A stretch of 64,000 nucleotides of DNA from Microcoleus vaginatus PCC 9802 (GCA_022701275.1 CP031740.1:5717001-5781000); one strand, 5' to 3'. Positions 45,922-55,171 are shown, numbered from the stretch's first letter. Notes: generated from the sequence alone by a model not told the origin. Translations and numbers: made by a program.

Positions 45922-47316
45922 ATGACATCTGATTCCACCAAGGGAAAATTTTCCCCGCCCCCGATCTTCTACATAATTGCAGCACTACTCTTAATTGGAG
46001 GAGTTAGCTTGGGCGGTAAAATCCTTAATTCATTGCCTAGCAACTCGATCAAAATCAATACTGATGCTGTTAAAGATTCCATGAGCCAAGGGGAGACTCT
46101 ATTCTTTCCAAAAGACGGCACTCCTACTAAACTCCAAGCGGCAGAAGCGTTTACAAGTGGCAACTATGCAAGTGCACAAGCATTATTCGATCTATCGCTG
46201 CAACAAAAGCCTAACGATCCCGAAGCTTTGATTTACAGCAACAATGCCAAAGCATTCTCGCGCAACCCACTTAAAATTGCGGTTTCTATTCCAGGGAGTA
46301 CCGATATCAATGGCTCCCGTGAAATTCTGAGAGGCGTGGCTCAAGCTCAACAGGAAATTAATGCGGCTGGCGGTATCAATGGTCGGTTACTCATGGTTGA
46401 AATTGCCAATGACAACAACGATAGTAAAACCGCACAAAAAATTGCTGAATCATTAGTCAATCAGTCAAGTATTCTTGGTGTTGTTGGACACTATGCCAGT
46501 AGTGTGACGCTAGCCACTGCCGATATCTATAACCAGGGCAAGCTGGTCGCAATTTCTCCAATTAGTACAGCGGTTCAACTGTCAAATAAAAGCCCCTATG
46601 TGTTGCGGACAGTACCAAGCGACTATGTTGCAGCTAGGGCGCTGACTGACTATATGCTGCAAACATTGAAGCTGAAAAAAGCGGTTGTTTATTTCAATTC
46701 CCAAAGTGAATACAGTAAATCTCTTAAGGGGGAATTTAGCACTGCGATCGCCCTCCAAGGCGGCCAAGTTGTGGGCGAATACGATCTGTCCAATTCGGGC
46801 CTCAGCCTCAACAAAAGTTTAGAAGAAGCTAAACAGCTCGGAGCAGAAGTGATTATGCTAGCCAGCAATACGGATTCGCTCGATCGCGCTTTCCAGGTTG
46901 TCCAGGCCAATAATAATCGCTTACCTGTGCTCGGTGGGGATGATGTTTACAGCCCCAAAACCCTAGATGTGACCCGCGAGCAAGGACGCGGCATGGTCAT
47001 AGCAGTGCCTTGGCACATTCTGGCTGCGGGGTCGGAGAACTTCGCAAAACGATCGCGCAAACTCTGGGGCGGCGATGTTAACTGGCGCACCGCAACTGCC
47101 TATGATGCGACTCAAGCTCTCGGCACAGCTTTGCAACCAAATCCCACTCGTGAAGGTGTTTCGGTAACCTTGCACAGTCCATTGTTTACTGCATCGGGAG
47201 CTTCTGGCACGATCTCATTTCTGCCATCGGGCGATCGTAATGCTCCTGTGCAGTTGGTGAAAGTGGTCGAAGGTAGTCGTTCCACCTACGGCTATGATTT
47301 CACCCCGATTCCCTAG
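45922..47316 (+). CDS. membrane-anchored receptor-like ligand-binding protein (PBP1/LivK type), paralogue A
   Basis: A 464-aa protein. The N-terminal membrane anchor (PPPIFYIIAALLLIGGVSLG) is followed by a helical hairpin of TPR character (~70-105: AAEAFTSGNYASAQALFDLS, LQQKPNDPEALIYSNNA). A type I periplasmic-binding domain runs from ~115 to the end (PLKIAVSIPGSTDINGSREI, LRGVAQAQQEINAAGGINGR, VVGHYASSVTLATADIY). The fold is that of amino-acid-binding components of ABC transporters. No permease or ATPase is nearby, so a sensor role is as likely as transport. Paralogues are at 52066 and 53572. Transcription is from direct-repeat promoter 2. Confidence 0.88.
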   Translation: MTSDSTKGKFSPPPIFYIIAALLLIGGVSLGGKILNSLPSNSIKINTDAVKDSMSQGETLFFPKDGTPTKLQAAEAFTSGNYASAQALFDLSLQQKPNDPEALIYSNNAKAFSRNPLKIAVSIPGSTDINGSREILRGVAQAQQEINAAGGINGRLLMVEIANDNNDSKTAQKIAESLVNQSSILGVVGHYASSVTLATADIYNQGKLVAISPISTAVQLSNKSPYVLRTVPSDYVAARALTDYMLQTLKLKKAVVYFNSQSEYSKSLKGEFSTAIALQGGQVVGEYDLSNSGLSLNKSLEEAKQLGAEVIMLASNTDSLDRAFQVVQANNNRLPVLGGDDVYSPKTLDVTREQGRGMVIAVPWHILAAGSENFAKRSRKLWGGDVNWRTATAYDATQALGTALQPNPTREGVSVTLHSPLFTASGASGTISFLPSGDRNAPVQLVKVVEGSRSTYGYDFTPIP

Positions 47317-47324
47317 TTTCTCAC

Positions 47325-47372
47325 TGATATTGATTCGACATTTGGTGAATTACCATCTGACAATGTTTGAGT
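47325..47372 (+). pseudogene. ghost 3' end of a second flotillin-like gene
   Basis: Directly after paralogue A the frame reads TDIDSTFGELPSDNV, stop. This matches the end of the flotillin-like protein (EIDIDSVFGELQFDEI, stop) at 50090-50136. The following ~50 bp, including the terminator, also match. It is a relic of a duplicated flotillin-terminator segment; the rest of that copy is gone. Confidence 0.7.
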
Positions 47373-47389
47373 TAATCTGTGCAATTTAT

Positions 47390-47422
47390 AGAGAGGACGA
47401 TCGTTCTCTCTTAAAGCTTTTC
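47390..47422 (+). terminator. hairpin terminator after paralogue A
   Basis: AGAGAGGACGA (47390-47400) pairs with TCGTTCTCTCT (47401-47411), with one G-T pair, followed by TAAAGCTTTT. It is closely related in sequence to the terminator at 50156. Confidence 0.7.
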
Positions 47423-47456
47423 GTTAATGCTAAAACTTGACATTCTAGACAATTAG

Positions 47457-47768
47457 ATGTACCAGATGATGACACTTATAGTTGGACAAAAATACATCAA
47501 TTTACCAAACTTGAGCGCAATTACTTGTAGTGCACTCATCGCTGTAGCATTATCTGGAAATGGACTTTCAGTTTTAGCAGCAGAAACCCAACCCACAAAC
47601 AAAACATTTGGTGATTGGTGTCGCGAGTATGCTTCTTTGAATCCAGAAGCGAGACATACTGTGGAAGCCCTTTTGGAAAAAGCAGGGACTACTGAATGCG
47701 ATGTGGCTAATCAGAAGATATCAACGACAGTTACGCATTACAACCTTCATAAACCGGGTTTTTACTGA
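47457..47768 (+). pseudogene. truncated exported LRR-type protein, cut by a palindromic repeat
   Basis: A 103-codon frame with a signal peptide (ITCSALIAVALSGNGLSVLA) and then TFGDWCREYASLNPEARHTV, EALLEKAGTTECDVANQ. That block is typical of the cap region that precedes leucine-rich repeats in cyanobacterial LRR proteins. No repeats follow. The last residues HKPGFY come from ATAAACCGGGTTTTTAC, a half-copy of the dispersed AACCGGGTT element. The gene therefore appears truncated next to or by the repeat. A short secreted product might still be made. Confidence 0.5.
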
Positions 47769-47807
47769 ATCTCTGGAGTGCAGTTCATGCACAATCATAT
47801 TCCAAAT

Positions 47808-47872
47808 ATGACTTTTATGACTATAATTAATGACTTTAATGAATTGACTTCAACAGAAATTTATTGAATAGT
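47808..47872 (+). promoter_or_regulatory. 22-bp direct-repeat operator array and promoter 3
   Basis: ATGACTTTTATGAC (47808-47821) and ATGACTTTAATGAA (47830-47843), 22 bp apart. The second abuts TTGACT (47844-47849), and 17 bp later comes AATAGT (47867-47872). The spacer is CAACAGAAATTTATTG-like, as in promoter 2. It precedes the flotillin-like gene by ~55 bp. Confidence 0.75.
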
Positions 47873-47925
47873 GATGGTAGTTAACAACTTTTCAGTACAT
47901 TTGAGCTTAAAACAGGTTAAAAACT

Positions 47926-50136
47926 ATGACTAAATCACGTTGGCTTCGCAAACTTTTACCATTAGCAGTATCTTTCGCAACTGCGATCGCAGCAGCAGGC
48001 GCTTTTGGCCCGCCAACTTCCGCTCTAAGCAATCCGCCGCCGCAAGCCCAAGAAGTTCAACCAGCCCAAGCAGAAGGATTTAGCATTCCGATTTGGATCT
48101 ATCCCGTAGGAGCAATGTTCCTAGTTTTCATCTTTATACCCAAGATTGGCTGGACTTTGGGATTAATTGCGATCGGCGAACGAGAAGTGGGAATTGTTAC
48201 CAAGAAATTTTCTCGCAAAAATTTGCCATCCAGTAGATTAATTGCTCTCGATGGCGAAGCAGGTTTGCAAGCAGATACCCTTCCTCCCGGCTGGCATTTT
48301 GGTTATTTTCCCTGGCAATATAGCATTCGCAAAGAACCTGTTGTTGTCGTTCCTCAAGATGAAATCGGTTTAATTGTTGCCAATGACGGAGCCAGCATTC
48401 CTGCCGATCGGATTTTAGGTAAAGTCGTCGATAGCGACAATTTTCAAAATGCCCGCAAGTTTCTGACCGGCGGTGGAGAAAAAGGGCGGCAGCTAGCCAT
48501 CATCACAACAGGTACTTATCGGATCAATACGGCTTTATTTGAGGTCATTACTTCTGCGAATGCCACTAAAAACGGTATGCAGCCGTCGGACTTGAAAGTA
48601 TACAAACTTGCTCCCGATCGCGTGGGAATTGCGAACGTGCTAGACGGAACTCCGATTGATGAAGGTGAAATTGCTGGCCCAATAATTCCCGGTCACGACA
48701 ATTTCCAAAAAGCGCAATCTTTCATCAAGGGTGGCGGGCGCAGAGGGCTGCAAGAACAGGTGATTCTATCGGGTTCTTGGAACCTCAATCCCTGGTTTGT
48801 GCAAGTTGAACAAGTAAAAATGACGGAAGTGCCGATCGGCTATGTAGGCGTCGTAATTTCCTATGTGGGGCGATCGCACCAAGATGTAAGCGGCGCCGCT
48901 TTTACCCACGGCAATCTCGTCAACAAAGGCGATAAAGGTGTGTGGGTCGAACCGCTTTATCCCGGCAAACATCCCATCAATACAAAAGTGATGAAAGTCG
49001 AACTTGTCCCCACTACGGATGTAGTTTTAAACTTCACATCGCGGTTCAGCGGAGAACACGGCTACGACTCCAAGTTAAGTGCTTTGAAATTGCTTTCTTT
49101 TGACGGATTTACGTTTGAGTTAGAAGTTTTTCAGATCATTCATGTCGGTACTTTGGATGCACCGAGAGTGATTTCGCGGCAAGGTTCGATGCAGAATCTC
49201 ATCGACCAAGTGCTGCGTCCAATTGTGGGCAATTATTTCCGCAATTCCGCTCAAGAATATACGATACTCGATTTTCTAATCGCGCGCAGCGAGCGCCAAG
49301 CAGAGGCGGCAGAACACGTGCGTCAAGCCCTGCGGGCCTACGATGTGCAGGCTGTGGACACGCTGATCGGTTTGATTTCGCCGCCACCAGAGTTAATGCA
49401 AACGCTGACCGATCGCAAAATTGCTCAGGAACAGGAGAAAACTTACGATGTGCAGCGCATTTCACAGTCGCAGCGTCAAGAATTGGTGCGCGCAACTGCG
49501 ATCGCGGACATTCAAAATCAGGTGGTGGCGGCAGAACAAGGGGTGAAAATTGCCCAACTGAGCGCAACTGCTGCGATCGAACACGCAAGCGGTGAAGCAG
49601 AAGGGATTCGGCTGATGGGACAAGCAAAAGCGGATGCTTATCAAGTTGGTGTCAACGCCCTCGGTACGCAGAGTTACACGCTGCTGCAACTGATGCAGGC
49701 GATCTCAGATGGTAGTGTTCGCGTTGTTCCCGATGTCGCAGTGAATGGTAATGGCGCTAGTGGGGGTTTGCTGGACGGTTTGATGGGCATGATGATGTGG
49801 AATCAAACTAGCAAAAATGGAGAAAAGGGAGGAATATTACCTGTACTTAATTTACAGAAATCAGAGCCTGCTCTTGTGGAAGATGCGGCCCAGTTACCAG
49901 TAGCAAAGGTGAATTCCGTGAAGCCGATGAAGTCGCCGAAGTCGCCGAAGTCGCCGGATTTTCCTACTCATTCACCAGTTGCTAAGTCTGAAGCTGTTGC
50001 TGAGACTGATATTGCTTCGGTATTTGATAAATTGCGGCCCGAATATCCTAATCATTCACCAGTGGGTAAGTTTGAGGATGTTGCTGAGATTGATATTGAT
50101 TCGGTATTTGGTGAATTACAATTTGACGAGATTTGA
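47926..50136 (+). CDS. SPFH/flotillin-like membrane protein
   Basis: A 736-aa protein. An N-terminal hydrophobic signal-like segment (LLPLAVSFATAIAAAGAFG) and a second helix (IPIWIYPVGAMFLVFIFIP) are followed by an SPFH-type core (EREVGIVTKKFSRKNLP, VPQDEIGLIVANDGASIP, VPIGYVGVVISYVGRS, RPIVGNYFRNSAQEYTILDF). The helical Ala/Glu-rich flotillin region follows (VQAVDTLIGLISPP, AAIEHASGEAEGIRLMGQAK). The tail carries a tandem duplication (HSPVAKSEAVAETDIASVF / HSPVGKFEDVAEIDIDSVF). SPFH proteins scaffold membrane microdomains and often regulate membrane proteases; HtpX is encoded next. It is the third member of the direct-repeat regulon. Confidence 0.88.
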   Translation: MTKSRWLRKLLPLAVSFATAIAAAGAFGPPTSALSNPPPQAQEVQPAQAEGFSIPIWIYPVGAMFLVFIFIPKIGWTLGLIAIGEREVGIVTKKFSRKNLPSSRLIALDGEAGLQADTLPPGWHFGYFPWQYSIRKEPVVVVPQDEIGLIVANDGASIPADRILGKVVDSDNFQNARKFLTGGGEKGRQLAIITTGTYRINTALFEVITSANATKNGMQPSDLKVYKLAPDRVGIANVLDGTPIDEGEIAGPIIPGHDNFQKAQSFIKGGGRRGLQEQVILSGSWNLNPWFVQVEQVKMTEVPIGYVGVVISYVGRSHQDVSGAAFTHGNLVNKGDKGVWVEPLYPGKHPINTKVMKVELVPTTDVVLNFTSRFSGEHGYDSKLSALKLLSFDGFTFELEVFQIIHVGTLDAPRVISRQGSMQNLIDQVLRPIVGNYFRNSAQEYTILDFLIARSERQAEAAEHVRQALRAYDVQAVDTLIGLISPPPELMQTLTDRKIAQEQEKTYDVQRISQSQRQELVRATAIADIQNQVVAAEQGVKIAQLSATAAIEHASGEAEGIRLMGQAKADAYQVGVNALGTQSYTLLQLMQAISDGSVRVVPDVAVNGNGASGGLLDGLMGMMMWNQTSKNGEKGGILPVLNLQKSEPALVEDAAQLPVAKVNSVKPMKSPKSPKSPDFPTHSPVAKSEAVAETDIASVFDKLRPEYPNHSPVGKFEDVAEIDIDSVFGELQFDEI

Positions 50137-50155
50137 GTTAAGTTGTGCAGTTTGT

Positions 50156-50187
50156 AGAGAGGGCTTAAGTCCTCTCTTAAAGCTTTT
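50156..50187 (+). terminator. hairpin terminator after the flotillin-like gene
   Basis: AGAGAGGGCTT (50156-50166) pairs with AAGTCCTCTCT (50167-50177), followed by TAAAGCTTTTATT. A second small hairpin, AAGGAC/GTCCTT, follows near 50194-50212. Confidence 0.7.
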
Positions 50188-50427
50188 ATTCAATAAGGAC
50201 TCTTTGTCCTTACTAATAGAACTTACGCACTGTAACGCAATTAGGTCATCCTGAGCGACAGCCCTTCACTGCGTCGTGCCACGTAAACTCCGGATCTCAA
50301 AGAGGGCCCAGATGCTTCACGATCGCAACGCTCTCCTGAGCTATGCGTTGCATCGGGACTCAGCATGACAGTTGACGGAGCAAGTCCTATATTTGCTTTT
50401 CTAGATATTGCAATAATTCTTCAAAAT
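50188..50427. other. intergenic stretch between flotillin-like gene and promoter 4
   Basis: About 240 bp with no gene. AACTTACGCACTGTAACGCA at one end and CAAGTCCTATATTTGC at the other look like the edges of another dispersed non-coding element, with CATCCTGAGCGACAG and CAGCATGACAGTTGACGG inside. Its identity is not established. Confidence 0.3.
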
Positions 50428-50516
50428 ATGACTTTTATGAACTCGAACCTAATGACTTTTATGAAATCACTTAATGAATTATATGAATTGACTTCCACCG
50501 AGGGTTTGGTTATGTT
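50428..50516 (+). promoter_or_regulatory. direct-repeat operator array and promoter 4
   Basis: ATGACTTTTATGAA at 50428-50441 and 50452-50465 (24-bp step), then the variant ATGAATTATATGAA at 50474-50487 (22-bp step). The last repeat abuts TTGACT (50488-50493), and 17 bp later comes TATGTT (50511-50516). It precedes htpX by ~120 bp. Confidence 0.7.
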
Positions 50517-50638
50517 AACACTATTCACTTGAAAATGATTAAATCTCAAATCAGGGAATAGACATTAAACAAGCTATTTCTGCGATAAATCCGGTATTTC
50601 TGGAGTTAAAAATGTAGAAAAATTAGGAGCTATCGGAG

Positions 50639-51484
50639 ATGCTGAATCAAATTAAAACAGTTGCTTTGTTAGGTCTGCTGAGCGCCCTGTTAACTACCAT
50701 TAGCTATGGAGTCATCGGCGGTACAGGTGGTGCGATTATAGGTATTGTCTTGACCGCTGCGATGAATTTCAGTGCTTGGTATTACTCAGATAAAATTGCG
50801 CTAGCGGCTTACGGTGCTCGACCTGTAACTGCTAGCCGATCGCCGAAAATTTACAGCATGGTGGAAAGACTCTGCCAACGCGCGGGTTTGCCCGTACCAG
50901 CAGTGTACACGATCGCCACTCCGGCTGCCAATGCTTTTGCGACTGGTCGCGACCCGGAACACGCAGCGATCGCTTTTACTGATGGCATTCTGAATCTGCT
51001 GTCAGACGACGAACTCGAAGGGGTGATCGCGCACGAACTCAGCCACATCCAGAACCGCGACACCCTGACGCAAGCGGTAGCAGCTACGGTTGCAGGTGCG
51101 ATTTCGCTGTTAGCGCAGATGGCTAGCAATGCTATGTGGTTTGGAGTGGGAGGAGGCGATCGCAGCGATCGCAATCCTTTCGCGTTGATTTTAACTGTCA
51201 TCTTGGCTCCCATTGCTGCTACAGCAATTCAGTTAGCCATTTCGCGCACGCGGGAATTTTCTGCCGATACAAGTGCAGCAAAATTAACTGGAAACCCGCG
51301 CGCTTTAGCTAATGCTTTGCAACGCTTAGAAACCAGTGCACGACAAATACCAATTCAAAGCAATCCCGCTTTTGCACCGCTGTTAATTGTCAATTTTTCG
51401 GGGGGAAATTGGTATACAAGTCTATTTTCTACTCACCCTTCCACACAGGCGCGAATTAAAAATTTGTTGAAATTAGAACACTAA
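50639..51484 (+). CDS. htpX: zinc metalloprotease HtpX
   Basis: A 281-aa M48 membrane protease, the usual length. Two N-terminal helices (VALLGLLSALLTTISYGVI; GGAIIGIVLTAAMNFSAWY) precede the catalytic motif HELSHIQNRD (HExxH at 132-136). Two more hydrophobic segments follow at ~145-165 and ~178-198, and then REFSADTSA supplies the third zinc ligand (Glu). HtpX degrades misfolded or damaged membrane proteins under envelope stress. It is the fourth member of the direct-repeat regulon and may share its transcript with the following genes. Confidence 0.93.
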   Translation: MLNQIKTVALLGLLSALLTTISYGVIGGTGGAIIGIVLTAAMNFSAWYYSDKIALAAYGARPVTASRSPKIYSMVERLCQRAGLPVPAVYTIATPAANAFATGRDPEHAAIAFTDGILNLLSDDELEGVIAHELSHIQNRDTLTQAVAATVAGAISLLAQMASNAMWFGVGGGDRSDRNPFALILTVILAPIAATAIQLAISRTREFSADTSAAKLTGNPRALANALQRLETSARQIPIQSNPAFAPLLIVNFSGGNWYTSLFSTHPSTQARIKNLLKLEH

Positions 51485-51588
51485 TTGCCCAATTTTGAAG
51501 GGGTGTTCGCGAGAATATCATCGACTAACAGCACAAATTAAAGCTTGTCATGCAATCAAATCCTATTTTGAATTTATGAGGGCATTTT

Positions 51589-51975
51589 ATGAACCGAAAC
51601 ACTTCTTTTCAACGCAGTAACACTAGAGCAAATTTTCTGTCTAATTGGTTTTTTCACAACTCATGGTTAATGTGGGTTGTTGTCTGCAACCTTCCTGTGG
51701 CAGTGTTAAATTACACCAACGTGCAAGAACAAGAGGTTCAAGTGATTGATTTGGAAAGTCGGCGATCCGGCGAGTCCAGCGAACTCCGGCTAATTCACAC
51801 CAACTCCGGCGTGTTTATGAATTCAGACACGTTGTGGTGGTTCAAATTCAACAGTTCCGACGTTCAAAGCAAGCTCATTCAAGCAAAACAATCTGGTAAA
51901 AAAGTGCGGATAAAAACTGTTGGTACCCGCATCCCTTTGTTTTCCCAATATCCGAATATATTGGAAATTCATTGA
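51589..51975 (+). CDS. small membrane protein, DUF1523-like
   Basis: A 128-aa protein with one N-terminal helix (NSWLMWVVVCNLPVAVLNYT). The extracytoplasmic part has LRLIHTNSGVFMNSDTLWWF, then KFNSSDVQSKLIQAKQSGKK and VGTRIPLFSQYPNILEI. The pattern resembles DUF1523 proteins (short membrane-anchored, function unknown); the match is tentative. It begins 104 bp after htpX without an operator array of its own, so it is probably co-transcribed with it. Confidence 0.65.
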   Translation: MNRNTSFQRSNTRANFLSNWFFHNSWLMWVVVCNLPVAVLNYTNVQEQEVQVIDLESRRSGESSELRLIHTNSGVFMNSDTLWWFKFNSSDVQSKLIQAKQSGKKVRIKTVGTRIPLFSQYPNILEIH

Positions 51976-51984
51976 ACTGTTTAG

Positions 51985-52040
51985 ATTTTCTCATTCCAGG
52001 CAGAGCTGAAAATGCGTACCCGGAGGAAGCTCCTCCAAAC
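51985..52040. repeat. GGAGGCAGAGCCTCC-type dispersed repeat, copy 1
   Basis: TCATTCCAGGCAGAGCTGAA, then AATGCGTACCCGGAGGAAGC and TCCTCC. It is a variant of the unit at 53499-53550 and 57168-57222. It forms small nested hairpins just before the binding-protein genes. Confidence 0.55.
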
Positions 52041-52065
52041 AATATCAAAATAAGGAGAACAAATC

Positions 52066-53463
52066 ATGTATCAACATACTAACCAAAGAAAAAGTCCGCC
52101 GCCCATTGTTTTTATTATCCTCGGCTTAATTGCGTTTGGCGGGTACAAGTTTATTCCCGGTTTATTCCCGGGCAAAAGTTCAGATACATCGGGGGCGATC
52201 GCAAATCGCATCAGTTTAGGAAATCAGATATTGCTGGCATCCCAAACAACAGCAGAAAAAAAAGCCGGCGTTGAAGCTTTTGTCAAGGGAGATTACCAAG
52301 CAGCCGTCAAAAATTTTCAGGATTCGCTGCAACAAAATCGCAACGATCCCGAAACCATTATTTATTTGAATAATGCCATTATTTATTTGAATAAGGCTAC
52401 AGCCAGCAATGGTTCTTCCTTAAAAATTGCTGTCAGCGTCCCCATTGGTAGTAACCCCAATGTCGCCCAAGAAATCCTCCGAGGTGTCGCCCAAGCTCAG
52501 GATGAAATCAATACTAGCGGTGGCATCAACGGCGGCAAACTGCAAGTAGAAATTGTCAACGATGACAATAGTCCAGAAGTGGTCAGAGAAGTTGCAAAGG
52601 CATTGACAAAAGATCAGAATATACTAGCAGTAATTGGACACAATGCTAGCAATGCGTCTCTCGAAGCGGCTCCGATATATCAGCAAGAAAAACTGGTAAT
52701 GGTGACACCGACGAGCTTTGCCAATAATCTCTCAGGATTTGGCAGCTACATCTTTCGGACAGTCCCCAATATTAGCGTAATGGCGGCTCCCTTAGCAGAA
52801 TATGTAGTTAAAACAGAACGCCAAACTAATATTGCCGTTTGTTATGACTCGCAAGCACCCGATAACATATCATTTAAAGATGAATTTGTGGCAGCTCTTA
52901 CTGCTGCTGGAGGCAGATTAGTTCCCACTGTTTGCGACTTTTCGTTACCCTCTTTTAATCCCAACATTGCCCTCGCCGATGCTGTCAGCAAAGGAGCACA
53001 AGCATTGATGCTAGCACCCCACATCGATCGCATCGATCGCGCCATCTCTCTGGCACGCATCAATCGAGGCAAATTGCCACTCTACGGCAGCACTACGCTC
53101 TACACCTTTCAAACTTTAAAAGAAGGGCAAAGCGACGTTAACGGCTTAGTATTGCCCGTTCCTTGGCATCCAGAAACTAATCCCGGCAGCCCTTTCCCAG
53201 AAAATGCCCGTCGGCGGTGGGGAGGAATTGTGAATTGGCGAACAGCAACGAGTTTTGATGCAACTCAAGCTGTGATCGCTGGCTTGCGGCAAAGCACTAC
53301 GCGGGAAGGATTGCAACAAGCACTCAGAAATGCGAGTTTTTCCACACCAGGATCAAGCGAGGATGTGAAGTTTTTGCCCACGGGCGATCGGGCTGGTAAG
53401 CCGATTTTAGTACAAGTTAAACAAGGAGGAAGCACTGGCTATAACTTTGTCCCGCTGCGGTAA
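52066..53463 (+). CDS. membrane-anchored receptor-like ligand-binding protein, paralogue B
   Basis: A 465-aa protein with the same layout as paralogue A: N-terminal anchor (PPPIVFIILGLIAFGGYKFI), TPR-like hairpin (VEAFVKGDYQAAVKNFQDSL, QQNRNDPETIIYLNNA) and a type I binding domain (LKIAVSVPIGSNPNVAQEIL and VIGHNASNASLEAAPIYQQE). A strong AAGGAGAA ribosome-binding site precedes the ATG. The region immediately upstream is nearly identical to that of paralogue C, so B and C arose by a recent tandem duplication that included the leader. The ligand is unknown; no permease is adjacent. Confidence 0.88.
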   Translation: MYQHTNQRKSPPPIVFIILGLIAFGGYKFIPGLFPGKSSDTSGAIANRISLGNQILLASQTTAEKKAGVEAFVKGDYQAAVKNFQDSLQQNRNDPETIIYLNNAIIYLNKATASNGSSLKIAVSVPIGSNPNVAQEILRGVAQAQDEINTSGGINGGKLQVEIVNDDNSPEVVREVAKALTKDQNILAVIGHNASNASLEAAPIYQQEKLVMVTPTSFANNLSGFGSYIFRTVPNISVMAAPLAEYVVKTERQTNIAVCYDSQAPDNISFKDEFVAALTAAGGRLVPTVCDFSLPSFNPNIALADAVSKGAQALMLAPHIDRIDRAISLARINRGKLPLYGSTTLYTFQTLKEGQSDVNGLVLPVPWHPETNPGSPFPENARRRWGGIVNWRTATSFDATQAVIAGLRQSTTREGLQQALRNASFSTPGSSEDVKFLPTGDRAGKPILVQVKQGGSTGYNFVPLR

Positions 53464-53498
53464 GTTTGCTTTCGTGCGATCAAACTAATTATTCTTGT

Positions 53499-53550
53499 TC
53501 CCAGGCTCTGCCAGGGAATGCGTACCCGGAGGAAGAGCCTCCAAACAATA
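53499..53550. repeat. GGAGGCAGAGCCTCC-type dispersed repeat, copy 2
   Basis: TTGTTCCCAGGCTCTGCCAG, GGAATGCGTACCCGGAGGAA, then GAGCCTCC. It duplicates the leader repeat of paralogue B. Confidence 0.6.
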
Positions 53551-53571
53551 TCAAAATAAGGAGAACAAATC

Positions 53572-54987
53572 ATGTATCAAGATACTAACAAAAGAAAAAG
53601 TCCGCCACCCATTGTTTTTATAATCATTTTCGGCTTAATTGGGTTGGGCGCATACAAGTTCCTTCCCGGTTTATTGGCATCCAAAAGTTCAGATACACCT
53701 ACATCGGGAACGAGTCCATCGGCATCGAGTCCATCGGGTGCGATCGCAACTCGCATGAGTTTAGGAAATCAGATATTGCTGACATCGCAAACAACAGCCG
53801 AAAAGCAAGCAGGCGTTACAGCTTTTGCCAAAGGAGATTACAAAGAAGCTGTTCAAAAATTTCAGGCTTCGCTGCAACAAAATCGCAACGATCCGGAAAC
53901 GGTAATCTATTTGAATAATGCGAGAGTAAGCGATCGCACTTCTCTGAAAATTGCCGTCAGCGTGCCGAGCGGCAGCAACCCCAACATCGCCCAAGAAATC
54001 CTCCGAGGTGTCGCCCAAGCTCAAGATGAAATCAACGCTAGGGGAGGAATTAACGGTGTCGGTTTGCAAGTTGAAATTGTCAATGACAATAACCGTCCAG
54101 AAGTTGCCAAAGAAGTTGCAGCAGTATTAGCAAATGACCAGAAAATTCTAGCGGTAATCGGACACAATGACAGCACTGCGTCTTTAGCTGCCGCTCCAGT
54201 TTATCAGGAAAAGAAACTGGTGATGATCACACCTACCAGCAGTACGAATAATTTGTCAGGTTTTGGCAGCTATATTTTTCGGACTGTGCTAAATAGTGGC
54301 TCGACGACTGCTCCTTTAGCAGAGTATATCGTCAAACAAGCAGGCAAAGCCAATATTGCCTTCTGCTACGACTCTCAAGCTGCTGGCAGCGCTTCCTTTA
54401 AGGATGAATTTATTGCCTCTCTTTCAGCATCAGGTGGCAGATTAGTTCCTATTGTCTGCGACTTGTCAGCGCCAACATTTAATCCCAACAATGCCATTGC
54501 CGATGCTGTTAGCAAAGGAGCAGAAGGATTGATGCTAGCACCCTACATCGAGCGCCTCGATCGCGCGATCGATCTAGCCCGTGCAAATCAAGGCAAATTG
54601 CCGCTTTACGGCAGTTCAACTCTTTACACCTTTCAAACGCTAAAAGACGGGCAAAAAGACATTGACGGGCTTGTTTTGGCTGTTTCCTGGCATCCTGAAA
54701 CTAATCCCGGCAGCACTTTCCCAAAAAATGCCAGTCAGCGCTGGGGAGGAGTAGTAAATTGGCGGACAGCAATGAGTTTTGATGCGACTCAAGCTGTCAT
54801 CGCTGGCTTGCGGCAAAGCAATACGCGGGAAGGCTTGCAACAAGCACTCAGAAATCCGAATTTCTCTACACCGGGATCAAGTGAGGATGTGAAGTTTTTG
54901 CCCACGGGCGATCGGGCTGGTAAGCCGATTTTAGTGGAAGTTAAACAAGGAGGAAGCACTGGCTATAACTTTGTCCCGCTGCGGTAA
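53572..54987 (+). CDS. membrane-anchored receptor-like ligand-binding protein, paralogue C
   Basis: A 471-aa protein very similar to paralogue B across the whole length, including the identical end PTGDRAGKPILVxVKQGGST, then GYNFVPLR. It differs by a Ser/Thr/Pro-rich linker after the anchor (SGTSPSASSPSG). The binding domain is intact (LKIAVSVPSGSNPNIAQEIL, VIGHNDSTASLAAAPVYQEK). The changes between B and C lie partly in the predicted ligand pocket (NRPEVAKEV versus NSPEVVREV; LNSGSTTAPLAEYIVKQ), so the two may have different ligands. This is inference. Confidence 0.88.
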   Translation: MYQDTNKRKSPPPIVFIIIFGLIGLGAYKFLPGLLASKSSDTPTSGTSPSASSPSGAIATRMSLGNQILLTSQTTAEKQAGVTAFAKGDYKEAVQKFQASLQQNRNDPETVIYLNNARVSDRTSLKIAVSVPSGSNPNIAQEILRGVAQAQDEINARGGINGVGLQVEIVNDNNRPEVAKEVAAVLANDQKILAVIGHNDSTASLAAAPVYQEKKLVMITPTSSTNNLSGFGSYIFRTVLNSGSTTAPLAEYIVKQAGKANIAFCYDSQAAGSASFKDEFIASLSASGGRLVPIVCDLSAPTFNPNNAIADAVSKGAEGLMLAPYIERLDRAIDLARANQGKLPLYGSSTLYTFQTLKDGQKDIDGLVLAVSWHPETNPGSTFPKNASQRWGGVVNWRTAMSFDATQAVIAGLRQSNTREGLQQALRNPNFSTPGSSEDVKFLPTGDRAGKPILVEVKQGGSTGYNFVPLR

Positions 54988-55171
54988 GTTTGTTAAGTGC
55001 GATCGGGCATCCTGCCCACTTCACAATCAACTTAACTCTTTGGGGAACAGGCATCGGGCCTGTTTTTTAGCCTGATTAAAATCCAAGTTTATGTTTAATT
55101 AACATGATTTTTAATAGAAAATGAAATGGCGAAATTAAAGGAGAGCGTTGTATATGATCGCGCCCTTTTAA

